Origin: Porphyra umbilicalis
Taxonomy: Eukaryota > Rhodophyta > Bangiophyceae > Bangiales > Bangiaceae
Length of the DNA stretch: 41,453 bases
Direction of reading: 5' to 3'
NCBI GenBank assembly: GCA_002049455.2
Contig: KV919243.1
Location: 1 to 41,453, forward strand
The position numbers and the translations under genes were made by a program. The notes below the pieces were generated by a model. It did no database searches. It was not told the DNA's origin and saw only the letters and a list, made by a program, of their open reading frames with translations. Shown here piece after piece: positions 1 to 9,882 of this stretch; positions within the stretch are counted from its first letter, which is position 1; each line of letters begins with the position of its first letter.

Positions 1-1181
1 CCGATGCCGCGCAATCAACACCGCCCGCATCGTCTCACTTAGGACAGGCCGCTGTGACGGCCACGTGCACCACCCACCGGTGCCCACTCATACATACCAC
101 ATTTCAGATAACCGTCGGCTGTCTCCGCAGGAATTTAAAGTCGCAGCACCTTCGGGGAGAGCAGCGGGCGCCGTCCTCTGCGGCGGCCGTGTGAGGTAGT
201 TTGACTTCGGAGCGTTGGGAGGGCGGTCAAAGCAGCGCACAGCCGGAGCTCCCCACACTTCTCCCCACTCCCTATCAAGAGTCTCTCACCTCTGTGTTGT
301 TCCCAGGAAGCGCGCAAGGGACGGGGAGTAGCCGACGCCCGACGTAACGCCGACCACGTCCGCGATGGTTCCCAGTAAGGAGGAAAGGAGCGAAACCTCT
401 TACAGCCAGCGCGCCTTCCGTCGGTCAAGACGCCAGCGCTACCACGCAGGACCGCACGCAGACGCGCGGGTCGTGGCACCGACCGGCAAGGCCGGTCCCC
501 CGCGTCCAGCTGCAATCGCGTCCGCGGCACCGTCGCCCCCGACGGGGCGTCGAGAAAGGGTACGAGGGTGGCGGTAGAGGAGACGGTGGAGGGGGAGGTC
601 GAGGAGGGTGCACGGAACTCAGTAACGTGGGAGAGGACACGGGGGGCTAGATGGTGCCCCCTGCGCGGCGGACTCACGGGAAGCGCTACGATTGACATCG
701 GGAGGACGGTAGGCTTGGCGACAGGCGGTCGGATGCGCTGACGTGCGGGGAAAGTTAGAGTGCGGTGCGACACCGCCACGACCCCCAAAAAGCGCTCTAG
801 CAATCTATCATTGTCACGCCTTGCGCTCCATCCCCGGCCGCAACTGCTTGAACGTGTGGCTGACATGAAACCTGACAATGTCACACCCCGCTTGTAAGAC
901 CCGCGATGCCACGTGGCGGGTCGTACGTACTTTGTGGAATCGAAACCGCCGAAGGCGGCGCAGGGGAAGACGATGGGCACGACGTAGGAGGGGTCCGAGG
1001 AACTCAGCGGGCGCGACGACGGTCGGGTTTGGCGAGAGGGGTCACGAAGGAAAAGGTTGTCTTTTGTTACCGAGTCTGCCCCTCTCGATCCCCCCGGAGG
1101 AGCTCCTCCTGTCCGACTACGTACTCTCCTCGGGGCACCCCAGGTGCCCCAGAACATGCATGCGCTCGTCGTCCTCACAGT
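1..1181. other. No recognised gene
   Basis: A minus-strand reading frame stays open from 1214 to 135 (359 codons). Its product is rich in Arg, Ser and Pro, with no motif, signal peptide or membrane segment that I recognise. Overlapping frames on the plus strand are also open for over 300 bases, so the openness may be compositional. I see no coding signature strong enough to call a gene here. Confidence 0.3.
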
Positions 1182-1335
1182 GCGGCACCAGAAGCGCCAA
1201 AACCGAGGGGACACGGGCGTGTGTCGCTAAAACGCGGCACCAGATAGGCCAAAAACAAGGGTAAACGGGTGCGTGCCGCCAAAAACGCGGCACCAGATGC
1301 CTCAAAAACGCAGGCAAAGAAACGTGGAGAATCAG
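1182..1335. repeat. 52-53 bp tandem repeat, about 2.8 copies
   Basis: Units begin with GCGGCACCAGA at 1182, 1234 and 1287. They share a second block, CCAAAA(A/C)C, and a GGGTGCGTG-like core. The third copy decays after about 45 bases. Copies differ by several substitutions and a one-base length change, so this is an old tandem duplication. No function is visible. Confidence 0.75.
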
Positions 1336-2511
1336 GAGGCTTTCGACACGAATGTCGAAGACTGCGGGCTCTTCCCATTGGACAGTGCGGCGCTCGACAG
1401 CCCCCACAGCAGGGCATGACCGGCCCAGCTCTGCTGGCACCTGATCGCTTTAACGGATTGTACGGGACGCGGGCAGTGATGACGCGTCCCTATAGGGCTA
1501 GACAACTGGCACCGACTCCCATTGGTGGCGTGGTGCTGAAGCCGGGTGATCCGGAGTCAGGCGCCGCATCACGATGAGTCAGCGACACGCTGGATGGCCG
1601 CACGCCGTATCAGGGTGACTGGCGTGTCCGTAGCTTCCACCAAAAAGATGGAGGCCGTTATAGCGGGTGTTGGACGCGTACAGCGAGTCACTAAGGAAGC
1701 GTGCCACGTGGAAAGTGAGGTTTGATAGCGCGTGAAGCGTGGAAAGAAGGCTGAAAGTAGCTAGCCACGTGGCGTGTAAGGCCAAGGCCTTACACCGCTC
1801 ACTGACACCGCTACAGTCGAATTGGCGGGAAATAGTCCTGAAAGATACATTTGAGATGACTGGTTTCCCGGTTTCTGATGCGCGCCGCTCCGCGACCGCG
1901 AAGGGTGAGCAGTGCCCCCCACGGCGCAACCTTGGCCGCTGAAAGGGCAAATGAACGAAGATACTCATCGCGAGGCTAGACTGGGCACAGTCGCCCGACG
2001 CTCAATGCCGCCTGTTTTTCGTAGATCGAAGGCCAGCGCCGAGCCACCCGCGCGGTTCTCCTACTCAGGAGGAGGCGTTGCGGAATAATGGTCGCCTTTC
2101 TCTGCTCTCGCATCCAGCTACCCTCCTACAGGTCATCCACATACCCGTCCGGTGGCGTCTTCGCTCCCCCAGGCGAATCCCTTTCTCCCATATGCCGCCC
2201 AAGAAATATGTGTTGCGTTAGTCTCCCATAAGTGTGTCCCGCACGCTGACACGCGCTCGTTGCCCAGAGGAAACGTCCGGCCCGCCTGATCTGCCGTTTC
2301 GGTCAGCGGCCCTACGTCTGCCTGGCACTTGGGCGAGTCTGCCGCACGCTCAAGCCCGCACGCCCTTCCTGGTGGCTTTGCCGCCTCTTAAGATTTCACT
2401 TCCACGCACTTTCCCAGCCGGAGAACATCAAAAACGTGGCTACCGCGCTGCTGGGCGCGCCTGCCCGATCACCGTACTCATGCCGCCGGGGGGTGCCCGG
2501 GGAAGACGAAA
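1336..2511. other. No recognised gene
   Basis: Short frames only, the longest about 130 codons (minus, 1579-1968). None has a recognisable domain. No tRNA, rRNA or transposon end was recognised. Confidence 0.3.
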
Positions 2512-3258
2512 ATGTGCCCGTACTTTGTCCAACCCCCCTTCATGATATCACTGGTCACCTATTTGCTGCGTGAAAGCCACCAGGGAGAAGTGCGGCCGCT
2601 GCTTAACAGCAACCAACTGTCATCTTGCCAGCGCCGGTGGTCGCTGTGCGCCCGACGCCGACACGCACCGCTCGACTCCTGCTGCCGTCGCTGCACGGAC
2701 ACGAGTGCCAACATCAGAAACTCCTGCCGCACAGCATGTGTTCCGGCTGCCGCGGTGCGACTATTTAATCTTACTTCCCCGCAGCAGCCCAAACCTTCTA
2801 TCCCTGTGGGCGGTAAACACCCCAGTGGCGTCAGGGCTGCCTCTCGTGGCAACGTATTCGACAACGGTGCTCAACCACATGATGACGGGGGTGAAAAATC
2901 CCGCGCACGTGTCCCGCGCCCGTCGCGAGCCGAACCGGAGTCTCTTTGGCGTACCTTACTAGATGAGGTTCTGTCAAGTGAGCACTGTGAACGCGGATGC
3001 TCAGCCAGACAGCCCCGCAACAAAAACTGGGCGGCCTTAATGGCAGATGGCTACAGACAGCCCTTCCGCTTGGCGCCCCGCTTGAAGAGCGTGTGTATCT
3101 TGTGGAAGGATTCGAACCCGACACGCGATGCAAAATATGGTCTACGAATGTGGCAAGATCGAGCGTGTGTGCATCACATGTCCTCGTGGACTAGTGGGGA
3201 AATGCCCCGCTCAGTAGTCGAGGATTCGAGTGGGTTCGAATCAACGAGAATGCGTTAA
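2512..3258 (+). CDS. Hypothetical ORF, 248 codons, doubtful
   Basis: This is the longest plus-strand frame in the left 3 kb. The product is Arg/Ser/Cys-rich and has no recognised domain, signal peptide or membrane helix. Two tRNA-like relics (3098-3158 minus, 3181-3250 plus) lie inside its 3' part, which argues against a real protein gene. Frames on both strands overlap it. I list it because it is the longest open frame here, not because I believe it is expressed. Confidence 0.12.
   Translation: MCPYFVQPPFMISLVTYLLRESHQGEVRPLLNSNQLSSCQRRWSLCARRRHAPLDSCCRRCTDTSANIRNSCRTACVPAAAVRLFNLTSPQQPKPSIPVGGKHPSGVRAASRGNVFDNGAQPHDDGGEKSRARVPRPSRAEPESLWRTLLDEVLSSEHCERGCSARQPRNKNWAALMADGYRQPFRLAPRLKSVCILWKDSNPTRDAKYGLRMWQDRACVHHMSSWTSGEMPRSVVEDSSGFESTRMR
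3098..3158 (-). ncRNA. tRNA-like relic with perfect B box
   Basis: On the minus strand a perfect Pol III B box, GGTTCGAATCC, lies at 3118-3108. The 61-nt block is closed by a 5-bp stem (TCTTG at its 5' end, CAAGA at its 3' end). The T stem pairs at only about three of five positions, and no good A box or anticodon arm was found. It looks like a decayed tRNA gene or the head of a tRNA-derived SINE rather than a working tRNA. Confidence 0.3.
3181..3250 (+). ncRNA. tRNA-like pseudogene or SINE head
   Basis: The A box TGGACTAGTGG (3187-3197) and B box GGTTCGAATCA (3233-3243) are 46 bp apart at tRNA-like spacing. A cloverleaf-like arrangement is possible: an outer stem (CTCGT 3183-3187 with ACGAG 3244-3248) and internal hairpins. 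The 5' half resembles Glu/Asp-type tRNAs. The T-stem 3' strand seems to lack about two bases, and no T-run terminator follows. I infer a degraded tRNA or SINE head, facing the minus-strand relic at 3098-3158 tail to tail. Confidence 0.45.
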
Positions 3259-3329
3259 ATGGTTATCACTCCTCCCGGTTCCAAACGTTGCGTCTGCTTC
3301 GGTTGAGAATTATTCTTGCCTGTGCCGAC

Positions 3330-3835
3330 GACGATGGCGCCGTCGGCGGGGGGGGCTCTCCCGCCCCCGCCGTGGCGAAGCGCAGACAAGTCGGGCGCCG
3401 CCGTCGGCGGCGGCGGCGGCCGCCGGCGGGGCCGGCGGGACGCGCGCGCCGGGGGGCGGGGGACCACCACGCCCGCGACAGCGGCGAAGGCGGCGGTGGC
3501 GACGGCGGCGGCCGCACTGGGCCGGCCGGTCGGCGGCGGCGGAGGGCGGTTGGTGGCGGCGGGCAGGCGGGTGAGAGGGGCGGCGCCGCGGCGCGGGCAG
3601 CGGGCGCCGCCGCCGGGGCGTGCGGCGGCGGGAGCCGCGGCGGCGGGGAGGAGGCACCAGCGGGCGGGCGGTCCCCCGAGCGACCACCGAGGGACCATCG
3701 AGGGACCATCGAGGGACAATTGTAGCCCCCCGTGCCGGTGGGGGGGCGGGGGGGCGCCCCGCCGCCGCTGCGGCGGCGGCAGCCTCGCGCGCGTCGGGCT
3801 CCGACGCGGCGGCTGCCGGGGGGTGGGGGGGGTTC
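3330..3835. other. GC-rich low-complexity island
   Basis: An abrupt block of GGC/GCC-rich sequence inside moderate-GC flanks. Most frames on both strands are open, giving Arg-, Ala- and Pro-rich shadows. Its composition matches the gene-rich right half of the window, so it could be a broken host-gene fragment or a CpG-island-like promoter. No domain is recognisable. Confidence 0.5.
3678..3719. repeat. 12-bp tandem repeat (GAGGGACCATC-like), 3-4 copies
   Basis: The unit CGAGGGACCATC recurs with small changes (GAGCGACCACC, GAGGGACCATC twice, GAGGGACAATT). It is a local minisatellite in the GC-rich island and breaks the surrounding GGC pattern. Confidence 0.7.
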
Positions 3836-4042
3836 ACCATCCAGTGGAATCGTTGGCAGTGATTCGGAGGAGTGTTAAAATGGCGGTTCTCGACTCCCAC
3901 AAGTCCGTACCATTCTTGCGGCGTTGTGGGCTTTCGCCTATCCACCAGGAGGGAGGCGGACATGCACAAGGCTGCAACGATAGTGCATGGCGCTGGGGGG
4001 AGACTGTGGCTGGCCACAGGGGACGCGCCCTGCTCTGGTCCT

Positions 4043-4681
4043 CTAACACACCCGCATCGAGACAAAGGCAGCGGAAATCGAAGGCGGCGCTCCCGAGATC
4101 CAGCTGTCCGAGTCCTCGCGGGCGCGCGCCTCCCAATGCCATTCAGTGTTTGGCCGCATTGCCCCCGTGCGAGGCTCCCAAGCGAATACACAGCCTCCCC
4201 GCCGGCTTGTCAGTGCTTGACATGTCGCAACCACGAGCAGGTAGCCGACCCAACCGATCGCCCACGCAGGTTCCCCGGAGCGTGTTGTTCCGTTCCGGCC
4301 TGCTGGTTGCAGTGCGCTAGCATTTCGCTCAGGAGACAGCGCCATTGTTCCAACGCGATGGCCCTCTTCACCGCACTTAGAGCACTTGTCGAGGCACACG
4401 CAATCCTTGGAGTAGCACGTGCCCGACTTGTTTAATGAGTGCGTGCGGGGCAGGCGGTGGAGGCACGGATGAGACTTCAGGGCACACGTGTGCTGCGAGT
4501 GTGACCCTGTCCGCTTGTTTTCTTTGTCATCTGGCCCCAATTTAAACCCGCAAAGAAGGCATTTGCCCGTCATCTCCGAAAGCCGCGCACACGCACACAC
4601 AAGCACAGGCCGCCTTACGGTACTCCGCAGAGCCGTACCCGCGACACTGGTCAAGAGTCGTGGTCCACCGTGTACGCTCAC
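4043..4681 (-). pseudogene. Cys-rich, zinc-knuckle-like relic (gag-like)
   Basis: The minus-strand frame (212 codons) has a Cys-rich middle: C-x2-C (CLLCG), then single Cys residues, then KDCVCLDKCSKCGEEGH. The last part resembles a CCHC knuckle (C-x2-C-x4-H), but the fourth ligand position is Met. The downstream part of the frame has no recognised motif. The spacing of the Cys cluster resembles that in the minus-strand relic at about 13,820-13,960. I infer a decayed gag-like nucleic-acid-binding protein from a retroelement. It could also be an unrelated Cys-rich ORF. Confidence 0.3.
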
Positions 4682-5299
4682 CCTCCAAACGAACTAGGCA
4701 AGTGCGCTCGAGGACGTCACGGTCATCACCACAGACACACTTCCTCATGGAAGAGATGCTGATGGTCGTAAGAGGCGATGGAAGACGACTGAGGGGGCTG
4801 CGCTGAGCGTGTTCGTTGGGGAGCCGCCTGCCGAGTGAGGTGGTGAGCAACATGCAAAGACGTCCGTCGCTGCGAATGAACAGCTGCCGTGGGGTCGGAA
4901 ACTACCGTCGCGTGACTCGCCGACTTGTGGCCAAGCTTTGCGCCCCTCTGACATCTGCAAGGTTCTGCACGAGCAAAGGACCAATCAGATCAAAGCGTGT
5001 CTGTGCAAGGAGAATCACAAAAAGCGCCGCGGCAGCTGCGACGCTCGTGTCAGCCATGTAGTTCCCCTTTTCTATGCTTTGCAGACATCGTTTACGATTT
5101 GCAACCAACCGGCCGGAGCACGAAGTGGAACACGTTTCCCCTCAGATGGTCAGCGGCGCGCCGCATAGGAGCTACGAATTTTCCCGAAATCTGGCCACCT
5201 GCCAGGAAGGGGTCTCTGGGAGCCGCCTAACAAATTGGGTCATGATCCAATCCGCACTGTGCTGGTCACTGCTGCTCGAAGTGGCGCACGCTTCTAATG

Positions 5300-6440
5300 G
5301 GATGAGTCCCATTAGATCCTAAACTGGAATTGGTCCACGCACTGAAGGCGCAGGGCCACCCGTCGGGACGCATTTCGAGGGTGGTTGCCACCCTCTCGCG
5401 AGCTGAAGAGCTTTTCCTGGCAGTTGATCGCGCGATCGCAAAATTCTGTAAGCGGACGCGCAAGCTCGACGAAACGTGCCGCCCCTGACGGGTCTCAAAA
5501 GAGGGGCCAAACGTGCACCGCCGACGGAGAGGGTCCGTTTTTTTTGCGGAAGTGCCATCACACCTGCTTTGTCTACCGTACGCTTTGGGATGTCGTAGAT
5601 GCCGTGAACTCTACACCCTTCTTGGATCTTGGTTTCCGGTTGAGCAGCTCCCCGCGTTGAGTTTTCAAAACCGTAGAACCTCCCCTGTTGGCAGTCTCTG
5701 TGGGGCACTACACGGAATTGCGGTCGATTAGAAGCGACCTCTCGCGACGGACGCGCTGCGCGTCGTAGACTACAATTCAAGTAATGGCTTCTACGCTGTG
5801 AACACCCAAGCCATTTGCAATTCCCAAAATAACTTTCGTTGGACGGCTGATACCAGTCCTGGCGCAACACACGACTCCACGGCCTTCTTGGGAACATGTC
5901 TGGGTCGGCAACTTCCTCACCGCGACAGCGTGTTAACGCACGAAACGAATCGAGACGGGCACGGCATTGCTGCCGACGAAGCGGACGCTGCCGCAGATAA
6001 TTTGGCGGTCCCGTGGCCAGGCCGTGGGTGCGGCCACTGGTGGCAAGATGCGTAACAATTCTTCCTGTCTTCTCTGCGTATCCATATTAAAGAATAGTTT
6101 AGGATGCTGCTAAGGAGGTGGGGCGTCTTTTGGCGGCCGCTGAGGGTGTCTTTTGCGTAGCCTCCCAGCCACGTCCGAGCATGCTTTCGACTGCACAACT
6201 TTTGTCGAACGCATTATGGCGCAGCAGCTGCCGTTGACGCTCCGTTTGGCAATGTTCGTGTCGAAGCGGAGGTATCATTTGTACGAAATGATGATGTGAG
6301 TGCTCTCCAGCGTGGGCGGCGCCGTGATTTCGAGCCGTAGGACCTGAGGGTGAGAATGACAAAGCACGTGGAGCAGCGAGGGCTTCTCCAACCTGGGGTT
6401 GCGCCAGTGTTTTGAGCTTGACTTGTGTGCCATGCATTCT
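5300..6440 (+). pseudogene. PIF/Harbinger transposase relic (DDE_Tnp_4-like)
   Basis: In one plus-strand frame at 5697-5930 the protein reads CGALHGIAVD, stop, KRP, then GFYAVNTQAICN and PGATHDSTAF. This matches the nuclease core of Harbinger transposases (GalDG...KGfyalNvQaicD...pGs.HDs.af). In a second frame from about 6104 come RRWGVFWRPLRV and FRLHNFCRTHYG, like the usual C-terminal (R)RW.iL...lHN block. It is dead. The expected first Asp is His, the second is Asn, TAG interrupts the frame at 5729, and frameshifts and another stop follow. The region 5330-5490 (ELVHALKAQGHPSGR...) may be the decayed N-terminal part. Such enzymes cut and paste TIR DNA transposons; no TIRs of this element were found. 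Confidence 0.7.
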
Positions 6441-7439
6441 CGTGACAAGAGACAGTTGCTTACACGGGCTGGAATGTAAGACTCGCTACTCATACTCCCT
6501 TGTAAATGATTCTCTCACAAGGAGAACGCATTGGAGTACATTGCATGCCGCCTGATTTTCTCTCTTCTCTTTTTCTATTCTTTGAATATCGGGTGCGCTT
6601 CACTTTCAACGCAATGAGCTGTCGTAGGATTTCAGTTGTCGCCCATAGAGCTTTTTAACGCGGGTCCCATATGACAAGTTTCTTACACTTGAATACAGGC
6701 GCATGCGGCACATCTAATATAAAAAAAAAACATAACCCCAGTATCGAAGCAACACTCGACACCAAATCAAGACCCCTCCTCTCCTCCAAACTTTCCCGGT
6801 ACAAGCTTCTTCGTTCGACCCGCTGGGTGCGTCATGTGCGTCCGGAGCCAAAGGTGGCGTGCGCTGAAGAACGACATCCTCCAGCTGCTGCTCCTCGGCC
6901 ATATTCAGGTGAGAAGCCGCGTGGCACTCTCGGACATTCTTGAAAGTTTTAGAAAGCGACACCACCTCGGCGCATCACCTGTGCGTGGCTGCGAAAGCAG
7001 CCATGCTCGCCGAGCTCTCCACGAGGGAATCCGGAGCAGCTGTCCTTTCGTCGTGCTTACGCTTATCCCTCGCGGCATTCGTCGCTCGAGTACCAGAACA
7101 GGTCTCTAGCGCGTCGTCTGCTTCAACACCCGACGCGCCCACCTCCGGGTCTACCAACTCCAGCAAACGGCTGTTGTTTCTGAACAAAGAGACAACATAC
7201 AGTCGTTTCAGAAAAACCCCAGCACTCCAAAATGTGCAACAGTGACACCACAAGTGACGCTGTCTGCTGACACGAGCATCAAGACTCCCACCGTGTCATC
7301 CACGACCTCACTTTCTAAGCACTTGAGGAGGGCGCGAGGATTCTCAGTGCTTGCACGCCTCGTGAGCACTTCGTATTCAAGGGCCCTGCGCTGTATTGAT
7401 GAAGCCACGGCGGGCAACCAGCCAATGTGGTAAGGCAGT
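6441..7439. other. Decayed or unknown coding-like stretch
   Basis: Minus-strand frames of 70-92 codons run outward from the left arm of the inverted repeat, for example 7417-7208, 7253-6975 and 6965-6714. The first continues, in frame, the peptide conserved between the two arms (see 9373-9882). No domain is recognised. The continuity suggests the remnant of one minus-strand gene broken by indels. Confidence 0.3.
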
Positions 7440-7520
7440 GGCTCGTTTCGTGCCAGAGACCAGCAGAGGTTGATCTCGTCGGCTCGGAGACAGATTCGAG
7501 GTTGAGCGGCTGCGCTGGTA

Positions 7521-7528
7521 ATTCCACA
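7521..7528. repeat. 8-bp target-site duplication, left copy (ATTCCACA)
   Basis: It directly precedes the left TIR of the hAT element. The right copy is ATTCCACC at 8663-8670, one mismatch. The uninterrupted site in the opposite arm of the inverted repeat reads TAATTCCACCCAA on the complementary strand, so the left copy has mutated since insertion. Eight-bp duplications are the rule for the hAT superfamily. Confidence 0.85.
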
Positions 7529-8662
7529 TAGGGTTGTTATGTGAGCCTCGGGGCGCTCATAAGGGGCGCAGATAGGGCACTAATAGGGCGCGGTGTGGTC
7601 GCTTTTACGCCCAGCGCCCCCAACCTGCAGGGCGCTACTAGGGCGCTAGTTTACAGTTTTAGGATTGACCAGTAGCTGGCCTCGATCCGGAATGCTGCCT
7701 TGTCAGGGCTCCTCAGAATTGAGCATTGCAAAACAGGTCATCTTGGGGGAGGGGTGCTGTTTGACCACGCCTTGCAACAATGCTGTCGAGGGTACTTACC
7801 TCAAGGGACCAGTGCTCTGATTCGATCCATCGACGCAATAACGACGTTTTGTGCGCGGACGTTTGAACAACGCCCTTTGAGCGCCGTTACTTGGGCGCCA
7901 GCATCAACTGCCGCGGCGCTGTTCTTTGATCACGAACACTTTTCTGGTCCAATGCAAGGCGCGTGAGAGTGAGTCTCACAACTCTCGCCTCCCCCTGTGC
8001 CCATCCCCTCTCTGTACGCATCCAACAACTCTATCCGTCATGGAAAACTACCGCCCGCCCCTGCTCGCTTGACCCTGCAGAGACGTCGTCGACACGCGAG
8101 AACTATGCGGGCTTGCTCGCGCTGCTCGGCTTGGACGTGTCCAACCCTGAGGGTGGCGGTCCCCGAATTGCTGGCGCAGACGATGGTGGCGATGGTGCTG
8201 GACGCGCCGCGGGTACCGGTGAGGTGACAGGTACTGGTGCCGCTGCTGCAGCAGGCACTTTATTTTCATTTCTTTGCCGCTCTACGAGCGGGACAGAAGC
8301 ACGATGAAAAATGTGCGGCTGTCGGCATTGGCATGGGGTTGCCGAAGCAGGTACTGCCGTGGCTCGCATGTTCCTGCCGGCAGCCATCCCTACCGCGGAT
8401 CATCCGCGTATGAGACGCCCCCCTCTTGACTCGCTCCGTCGGCTGCTTCGGAAAGACGAAATGAGGTCAAGTCTCCTTGAAACTGGTTATTCACAAGAAA
8501 TCGACTCCTCGGTCTGGAAAAGCATAGTGGGCTGCAGCTGTATTTGATGAGGGGCTACCGATGGCGCTTAGGACGCTGGGGGCGCTGGTAGGCGCTGTTA
8601 AGGCGCACATAGGGCGCTCATACGCTCAGCGCCCCCAAAATAGGGCTCACATAACAACCCTA
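7529..8662. mobile_element. Non-autonomous hAT-like element, 1,134 bp
   Basis: The ends are perfect 19-bp terminal inverted repeats: TAGGGTTGTTATGTGAGCC at 7529-7547 and its complement at 8644-8662. The flanking 8-bp duplications (7521-7528, 8663-8670) and the TAGGG start fit the hAT superfamily (TIR consensus YARNG, 8-bp TSD). Inside each end lie many GGGCGCT-type motifs (7550-7650 and 8561-8640), like the subterminal transposase-binding repeats of hATs. No hAT transposase motif or long conserved frame is present between them, so it must have moved by a transposase supplied in trans. The empty site is preserved near 9626-9634. Confidence 0.85.
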
Positions 8663-8670
8663 ATTCCACC
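8663..8670. repeat. 8-bp target-site duplication, right copy (ATTCCACC)
   Basis: It immediately follows the right TIR. It is identical to the empty site in the opposite inverted-repeat arm, so this is the unmutated copy. Confidence 0.85.
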
Positions 8671-8894
8671 CCAGTGTGATTTCAGATCGCAGCAAAGTGT
8701 GTGCCAGTTCACGTCCCGGAACGCCTACCGGAATCAGATTGCAAACTGTTTTGGTTTGGATTTGGAAAGCGGTTGTGGATTGCCAGCGAGAATAAGTGAA
8801 GAGTCCCAGGGTGACATTTAATGGTCGACAACCAGACGCTGTCGACGATCCGCATCTCGCCACCACAGCGTCCCCCTCCCCTCCCACCCTTCCC

Positions 8895-8911
8895 GCCCCC
8901 CCCCCCCCCCC
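8895..8911. repeat. C17 homopolymer
   Basis: A run of 17 C in the inverted-repeat spacer. G-rich runs sit at the mirrored position near 9,320-9,420. Such runs are prone to length errors in sequencing. Confidence 0.8.
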
Positions 8912-9372
8912 GTTCTTCTACCACCGCCGTCGCTGCTGCTGCTGTTGACGACCCCCCCAGTCCCACCCCTCCTTCGGCACTCGACGGGTACGGTCTTGTA
9001 TATGGTCTGCTGCTCTGTTCCTGACGCATTGGAATTCAAGTGTCTAGGTGTTCTCTCTGTTCTCTCTTACGTGCTCCCGTTCATGCACTGGGCTTTATGT
9101 GTACGGCAAGGCTGTCATCACAAACATCCCTTCCCTTCATTGCGCATGGTCATGAATTGTGTCCCACAGAGGGTGAAGCAGAACCTTGAAAAAGGAACAG
9201 CGCCCGAGCGATATGGCAAGAAAATAACCAGAACACTTTACGAGACGATCGACACACCACTGCCAAAAGCATCAAACCACACCACACCAAAGCGCGGACC
9301 GCACCAGCAGCGGTCGACTGCGGGGGGGGGGTGGGAGGAGGTCGTCGGCGGCAGCACCTGCGATAGCAGTGG

Positions 9373-9882
9373 ATGCAGCACGTGGGGCGGAGGGGGGGAG
9401 AATGGGGGGGGAGGGGGAAGGGGGATGCGGTGGCGGCGAGATGCGGATCGTCGACAGCATCCGGTCGTCGACCATTAAATGTCACCCTTGAATTTTTCAC
9501 ATACTCTCGCTGGCAATCGACCACCGCATTCCAAATCCGAACCAAAACAGTCTGCAATCCGATTCCGGTAGGTTTCAGTGACGTGAACTGGCACACACTG
9601 TGCTGCGATCTCAAATCACACTTGGGTGGAATTACCAGCGCAGCCCCTCAACCTCGAGTCCTTCTCCCAGCCGACGAAATCAACCTCTGCTGGTCTCTGG
9701 CACGAAACGAGCCGCTACTGAACCAAATGGGCAGGTTGCCCGGCCAATCCAGCACTGTCTGGCGGCAAGTGCTTCTGACGCGTCCCGTGTTTTGGGTCCT
9801 ATCTCAAAACCCCTGGGAACCAGAGTCGGGAAGGCACGATAGAAGTGTTCCACCTGCGTCACTTCCCTCTCTGAGCGTGTAA
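9373..9882 (+). CDS. Unknown ORF conserved in both inverted-repeat arms
   Basis: A 169-codon open frame, family not recognised. The reverse-oriented left copy (minus strand, about 8,887-8,660, then 7,528-7,208 after removing the hAT element) encodes a similar peptide. Shared blocks include RPLNVTL, FTYSRWQSTTAFQI, TKTVCN, GITSAA, ADEINLCWSLARNEPL and later short matches. The left copy stays open about 65 codons beyond the last shared block. Conservation of the frame in two diverged copies hints at past coding, possibly of a transposon protein. It could also be noncoding repeat sequence that is open by chance; the shared blocks are also open in other frames. Confidence 0.3.
   Translation: MQHVGRRGGEWGGRGKGDAVAARCGSSTASGRRPLNVTLEFFTYSRWQSTTAFQIRTKTVCNPIPVGFSDVNWHTLCCDLKSHLGGITSAAPQPRVLLPADEINLCWSLARNEPLLNQMGRLPGQSSTVWRQVLLTRPVFWVLSQNPWEPESGRHDRSVPPASLPSLSV

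Larger units (their letters stand above)
7440..9713. repeat. Large inverted repeat, arms of about 290 bp
   Basis: The left arm is 7440-7528 plus 8663-8870. The right arm, in reverse complement, is 9427-9713. Pairing starts at GGCTCGTTTCGTG (7440) against its complement ending at 9713, and runs inward to GATCCGCATCTCGCC near 8866 against 9430. Identity looks like roughly 85-90%. A weaker match, C-rich against G-rich, continues toward the loop. The left arm is interrupted by the hAT element at 7529-8662; the right arm is not. The spacer (about 8,870-9,425) has runs of C and G but no recognised gene. Confidence 0.85.

Noticed and set aside
135..1214. Real gene for the 359-codon minus ORF
   Set aside because: No domain, low-complexity basic product, overlapping plus-strand frames, and its start lies in a tandem repeat.
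3330..3835. Proline/arginine-rich protein gene
   Set aside because: Open in most frames on both strands from GGC repeats; no non-repetitive coding segment attached.
7529..8662. hAT transposase gene inside the element
   Set aside because: No conserved hAT core or C-terminal dimerisation motif; the longest frames (about 114 codons) show no similarity I recognise.
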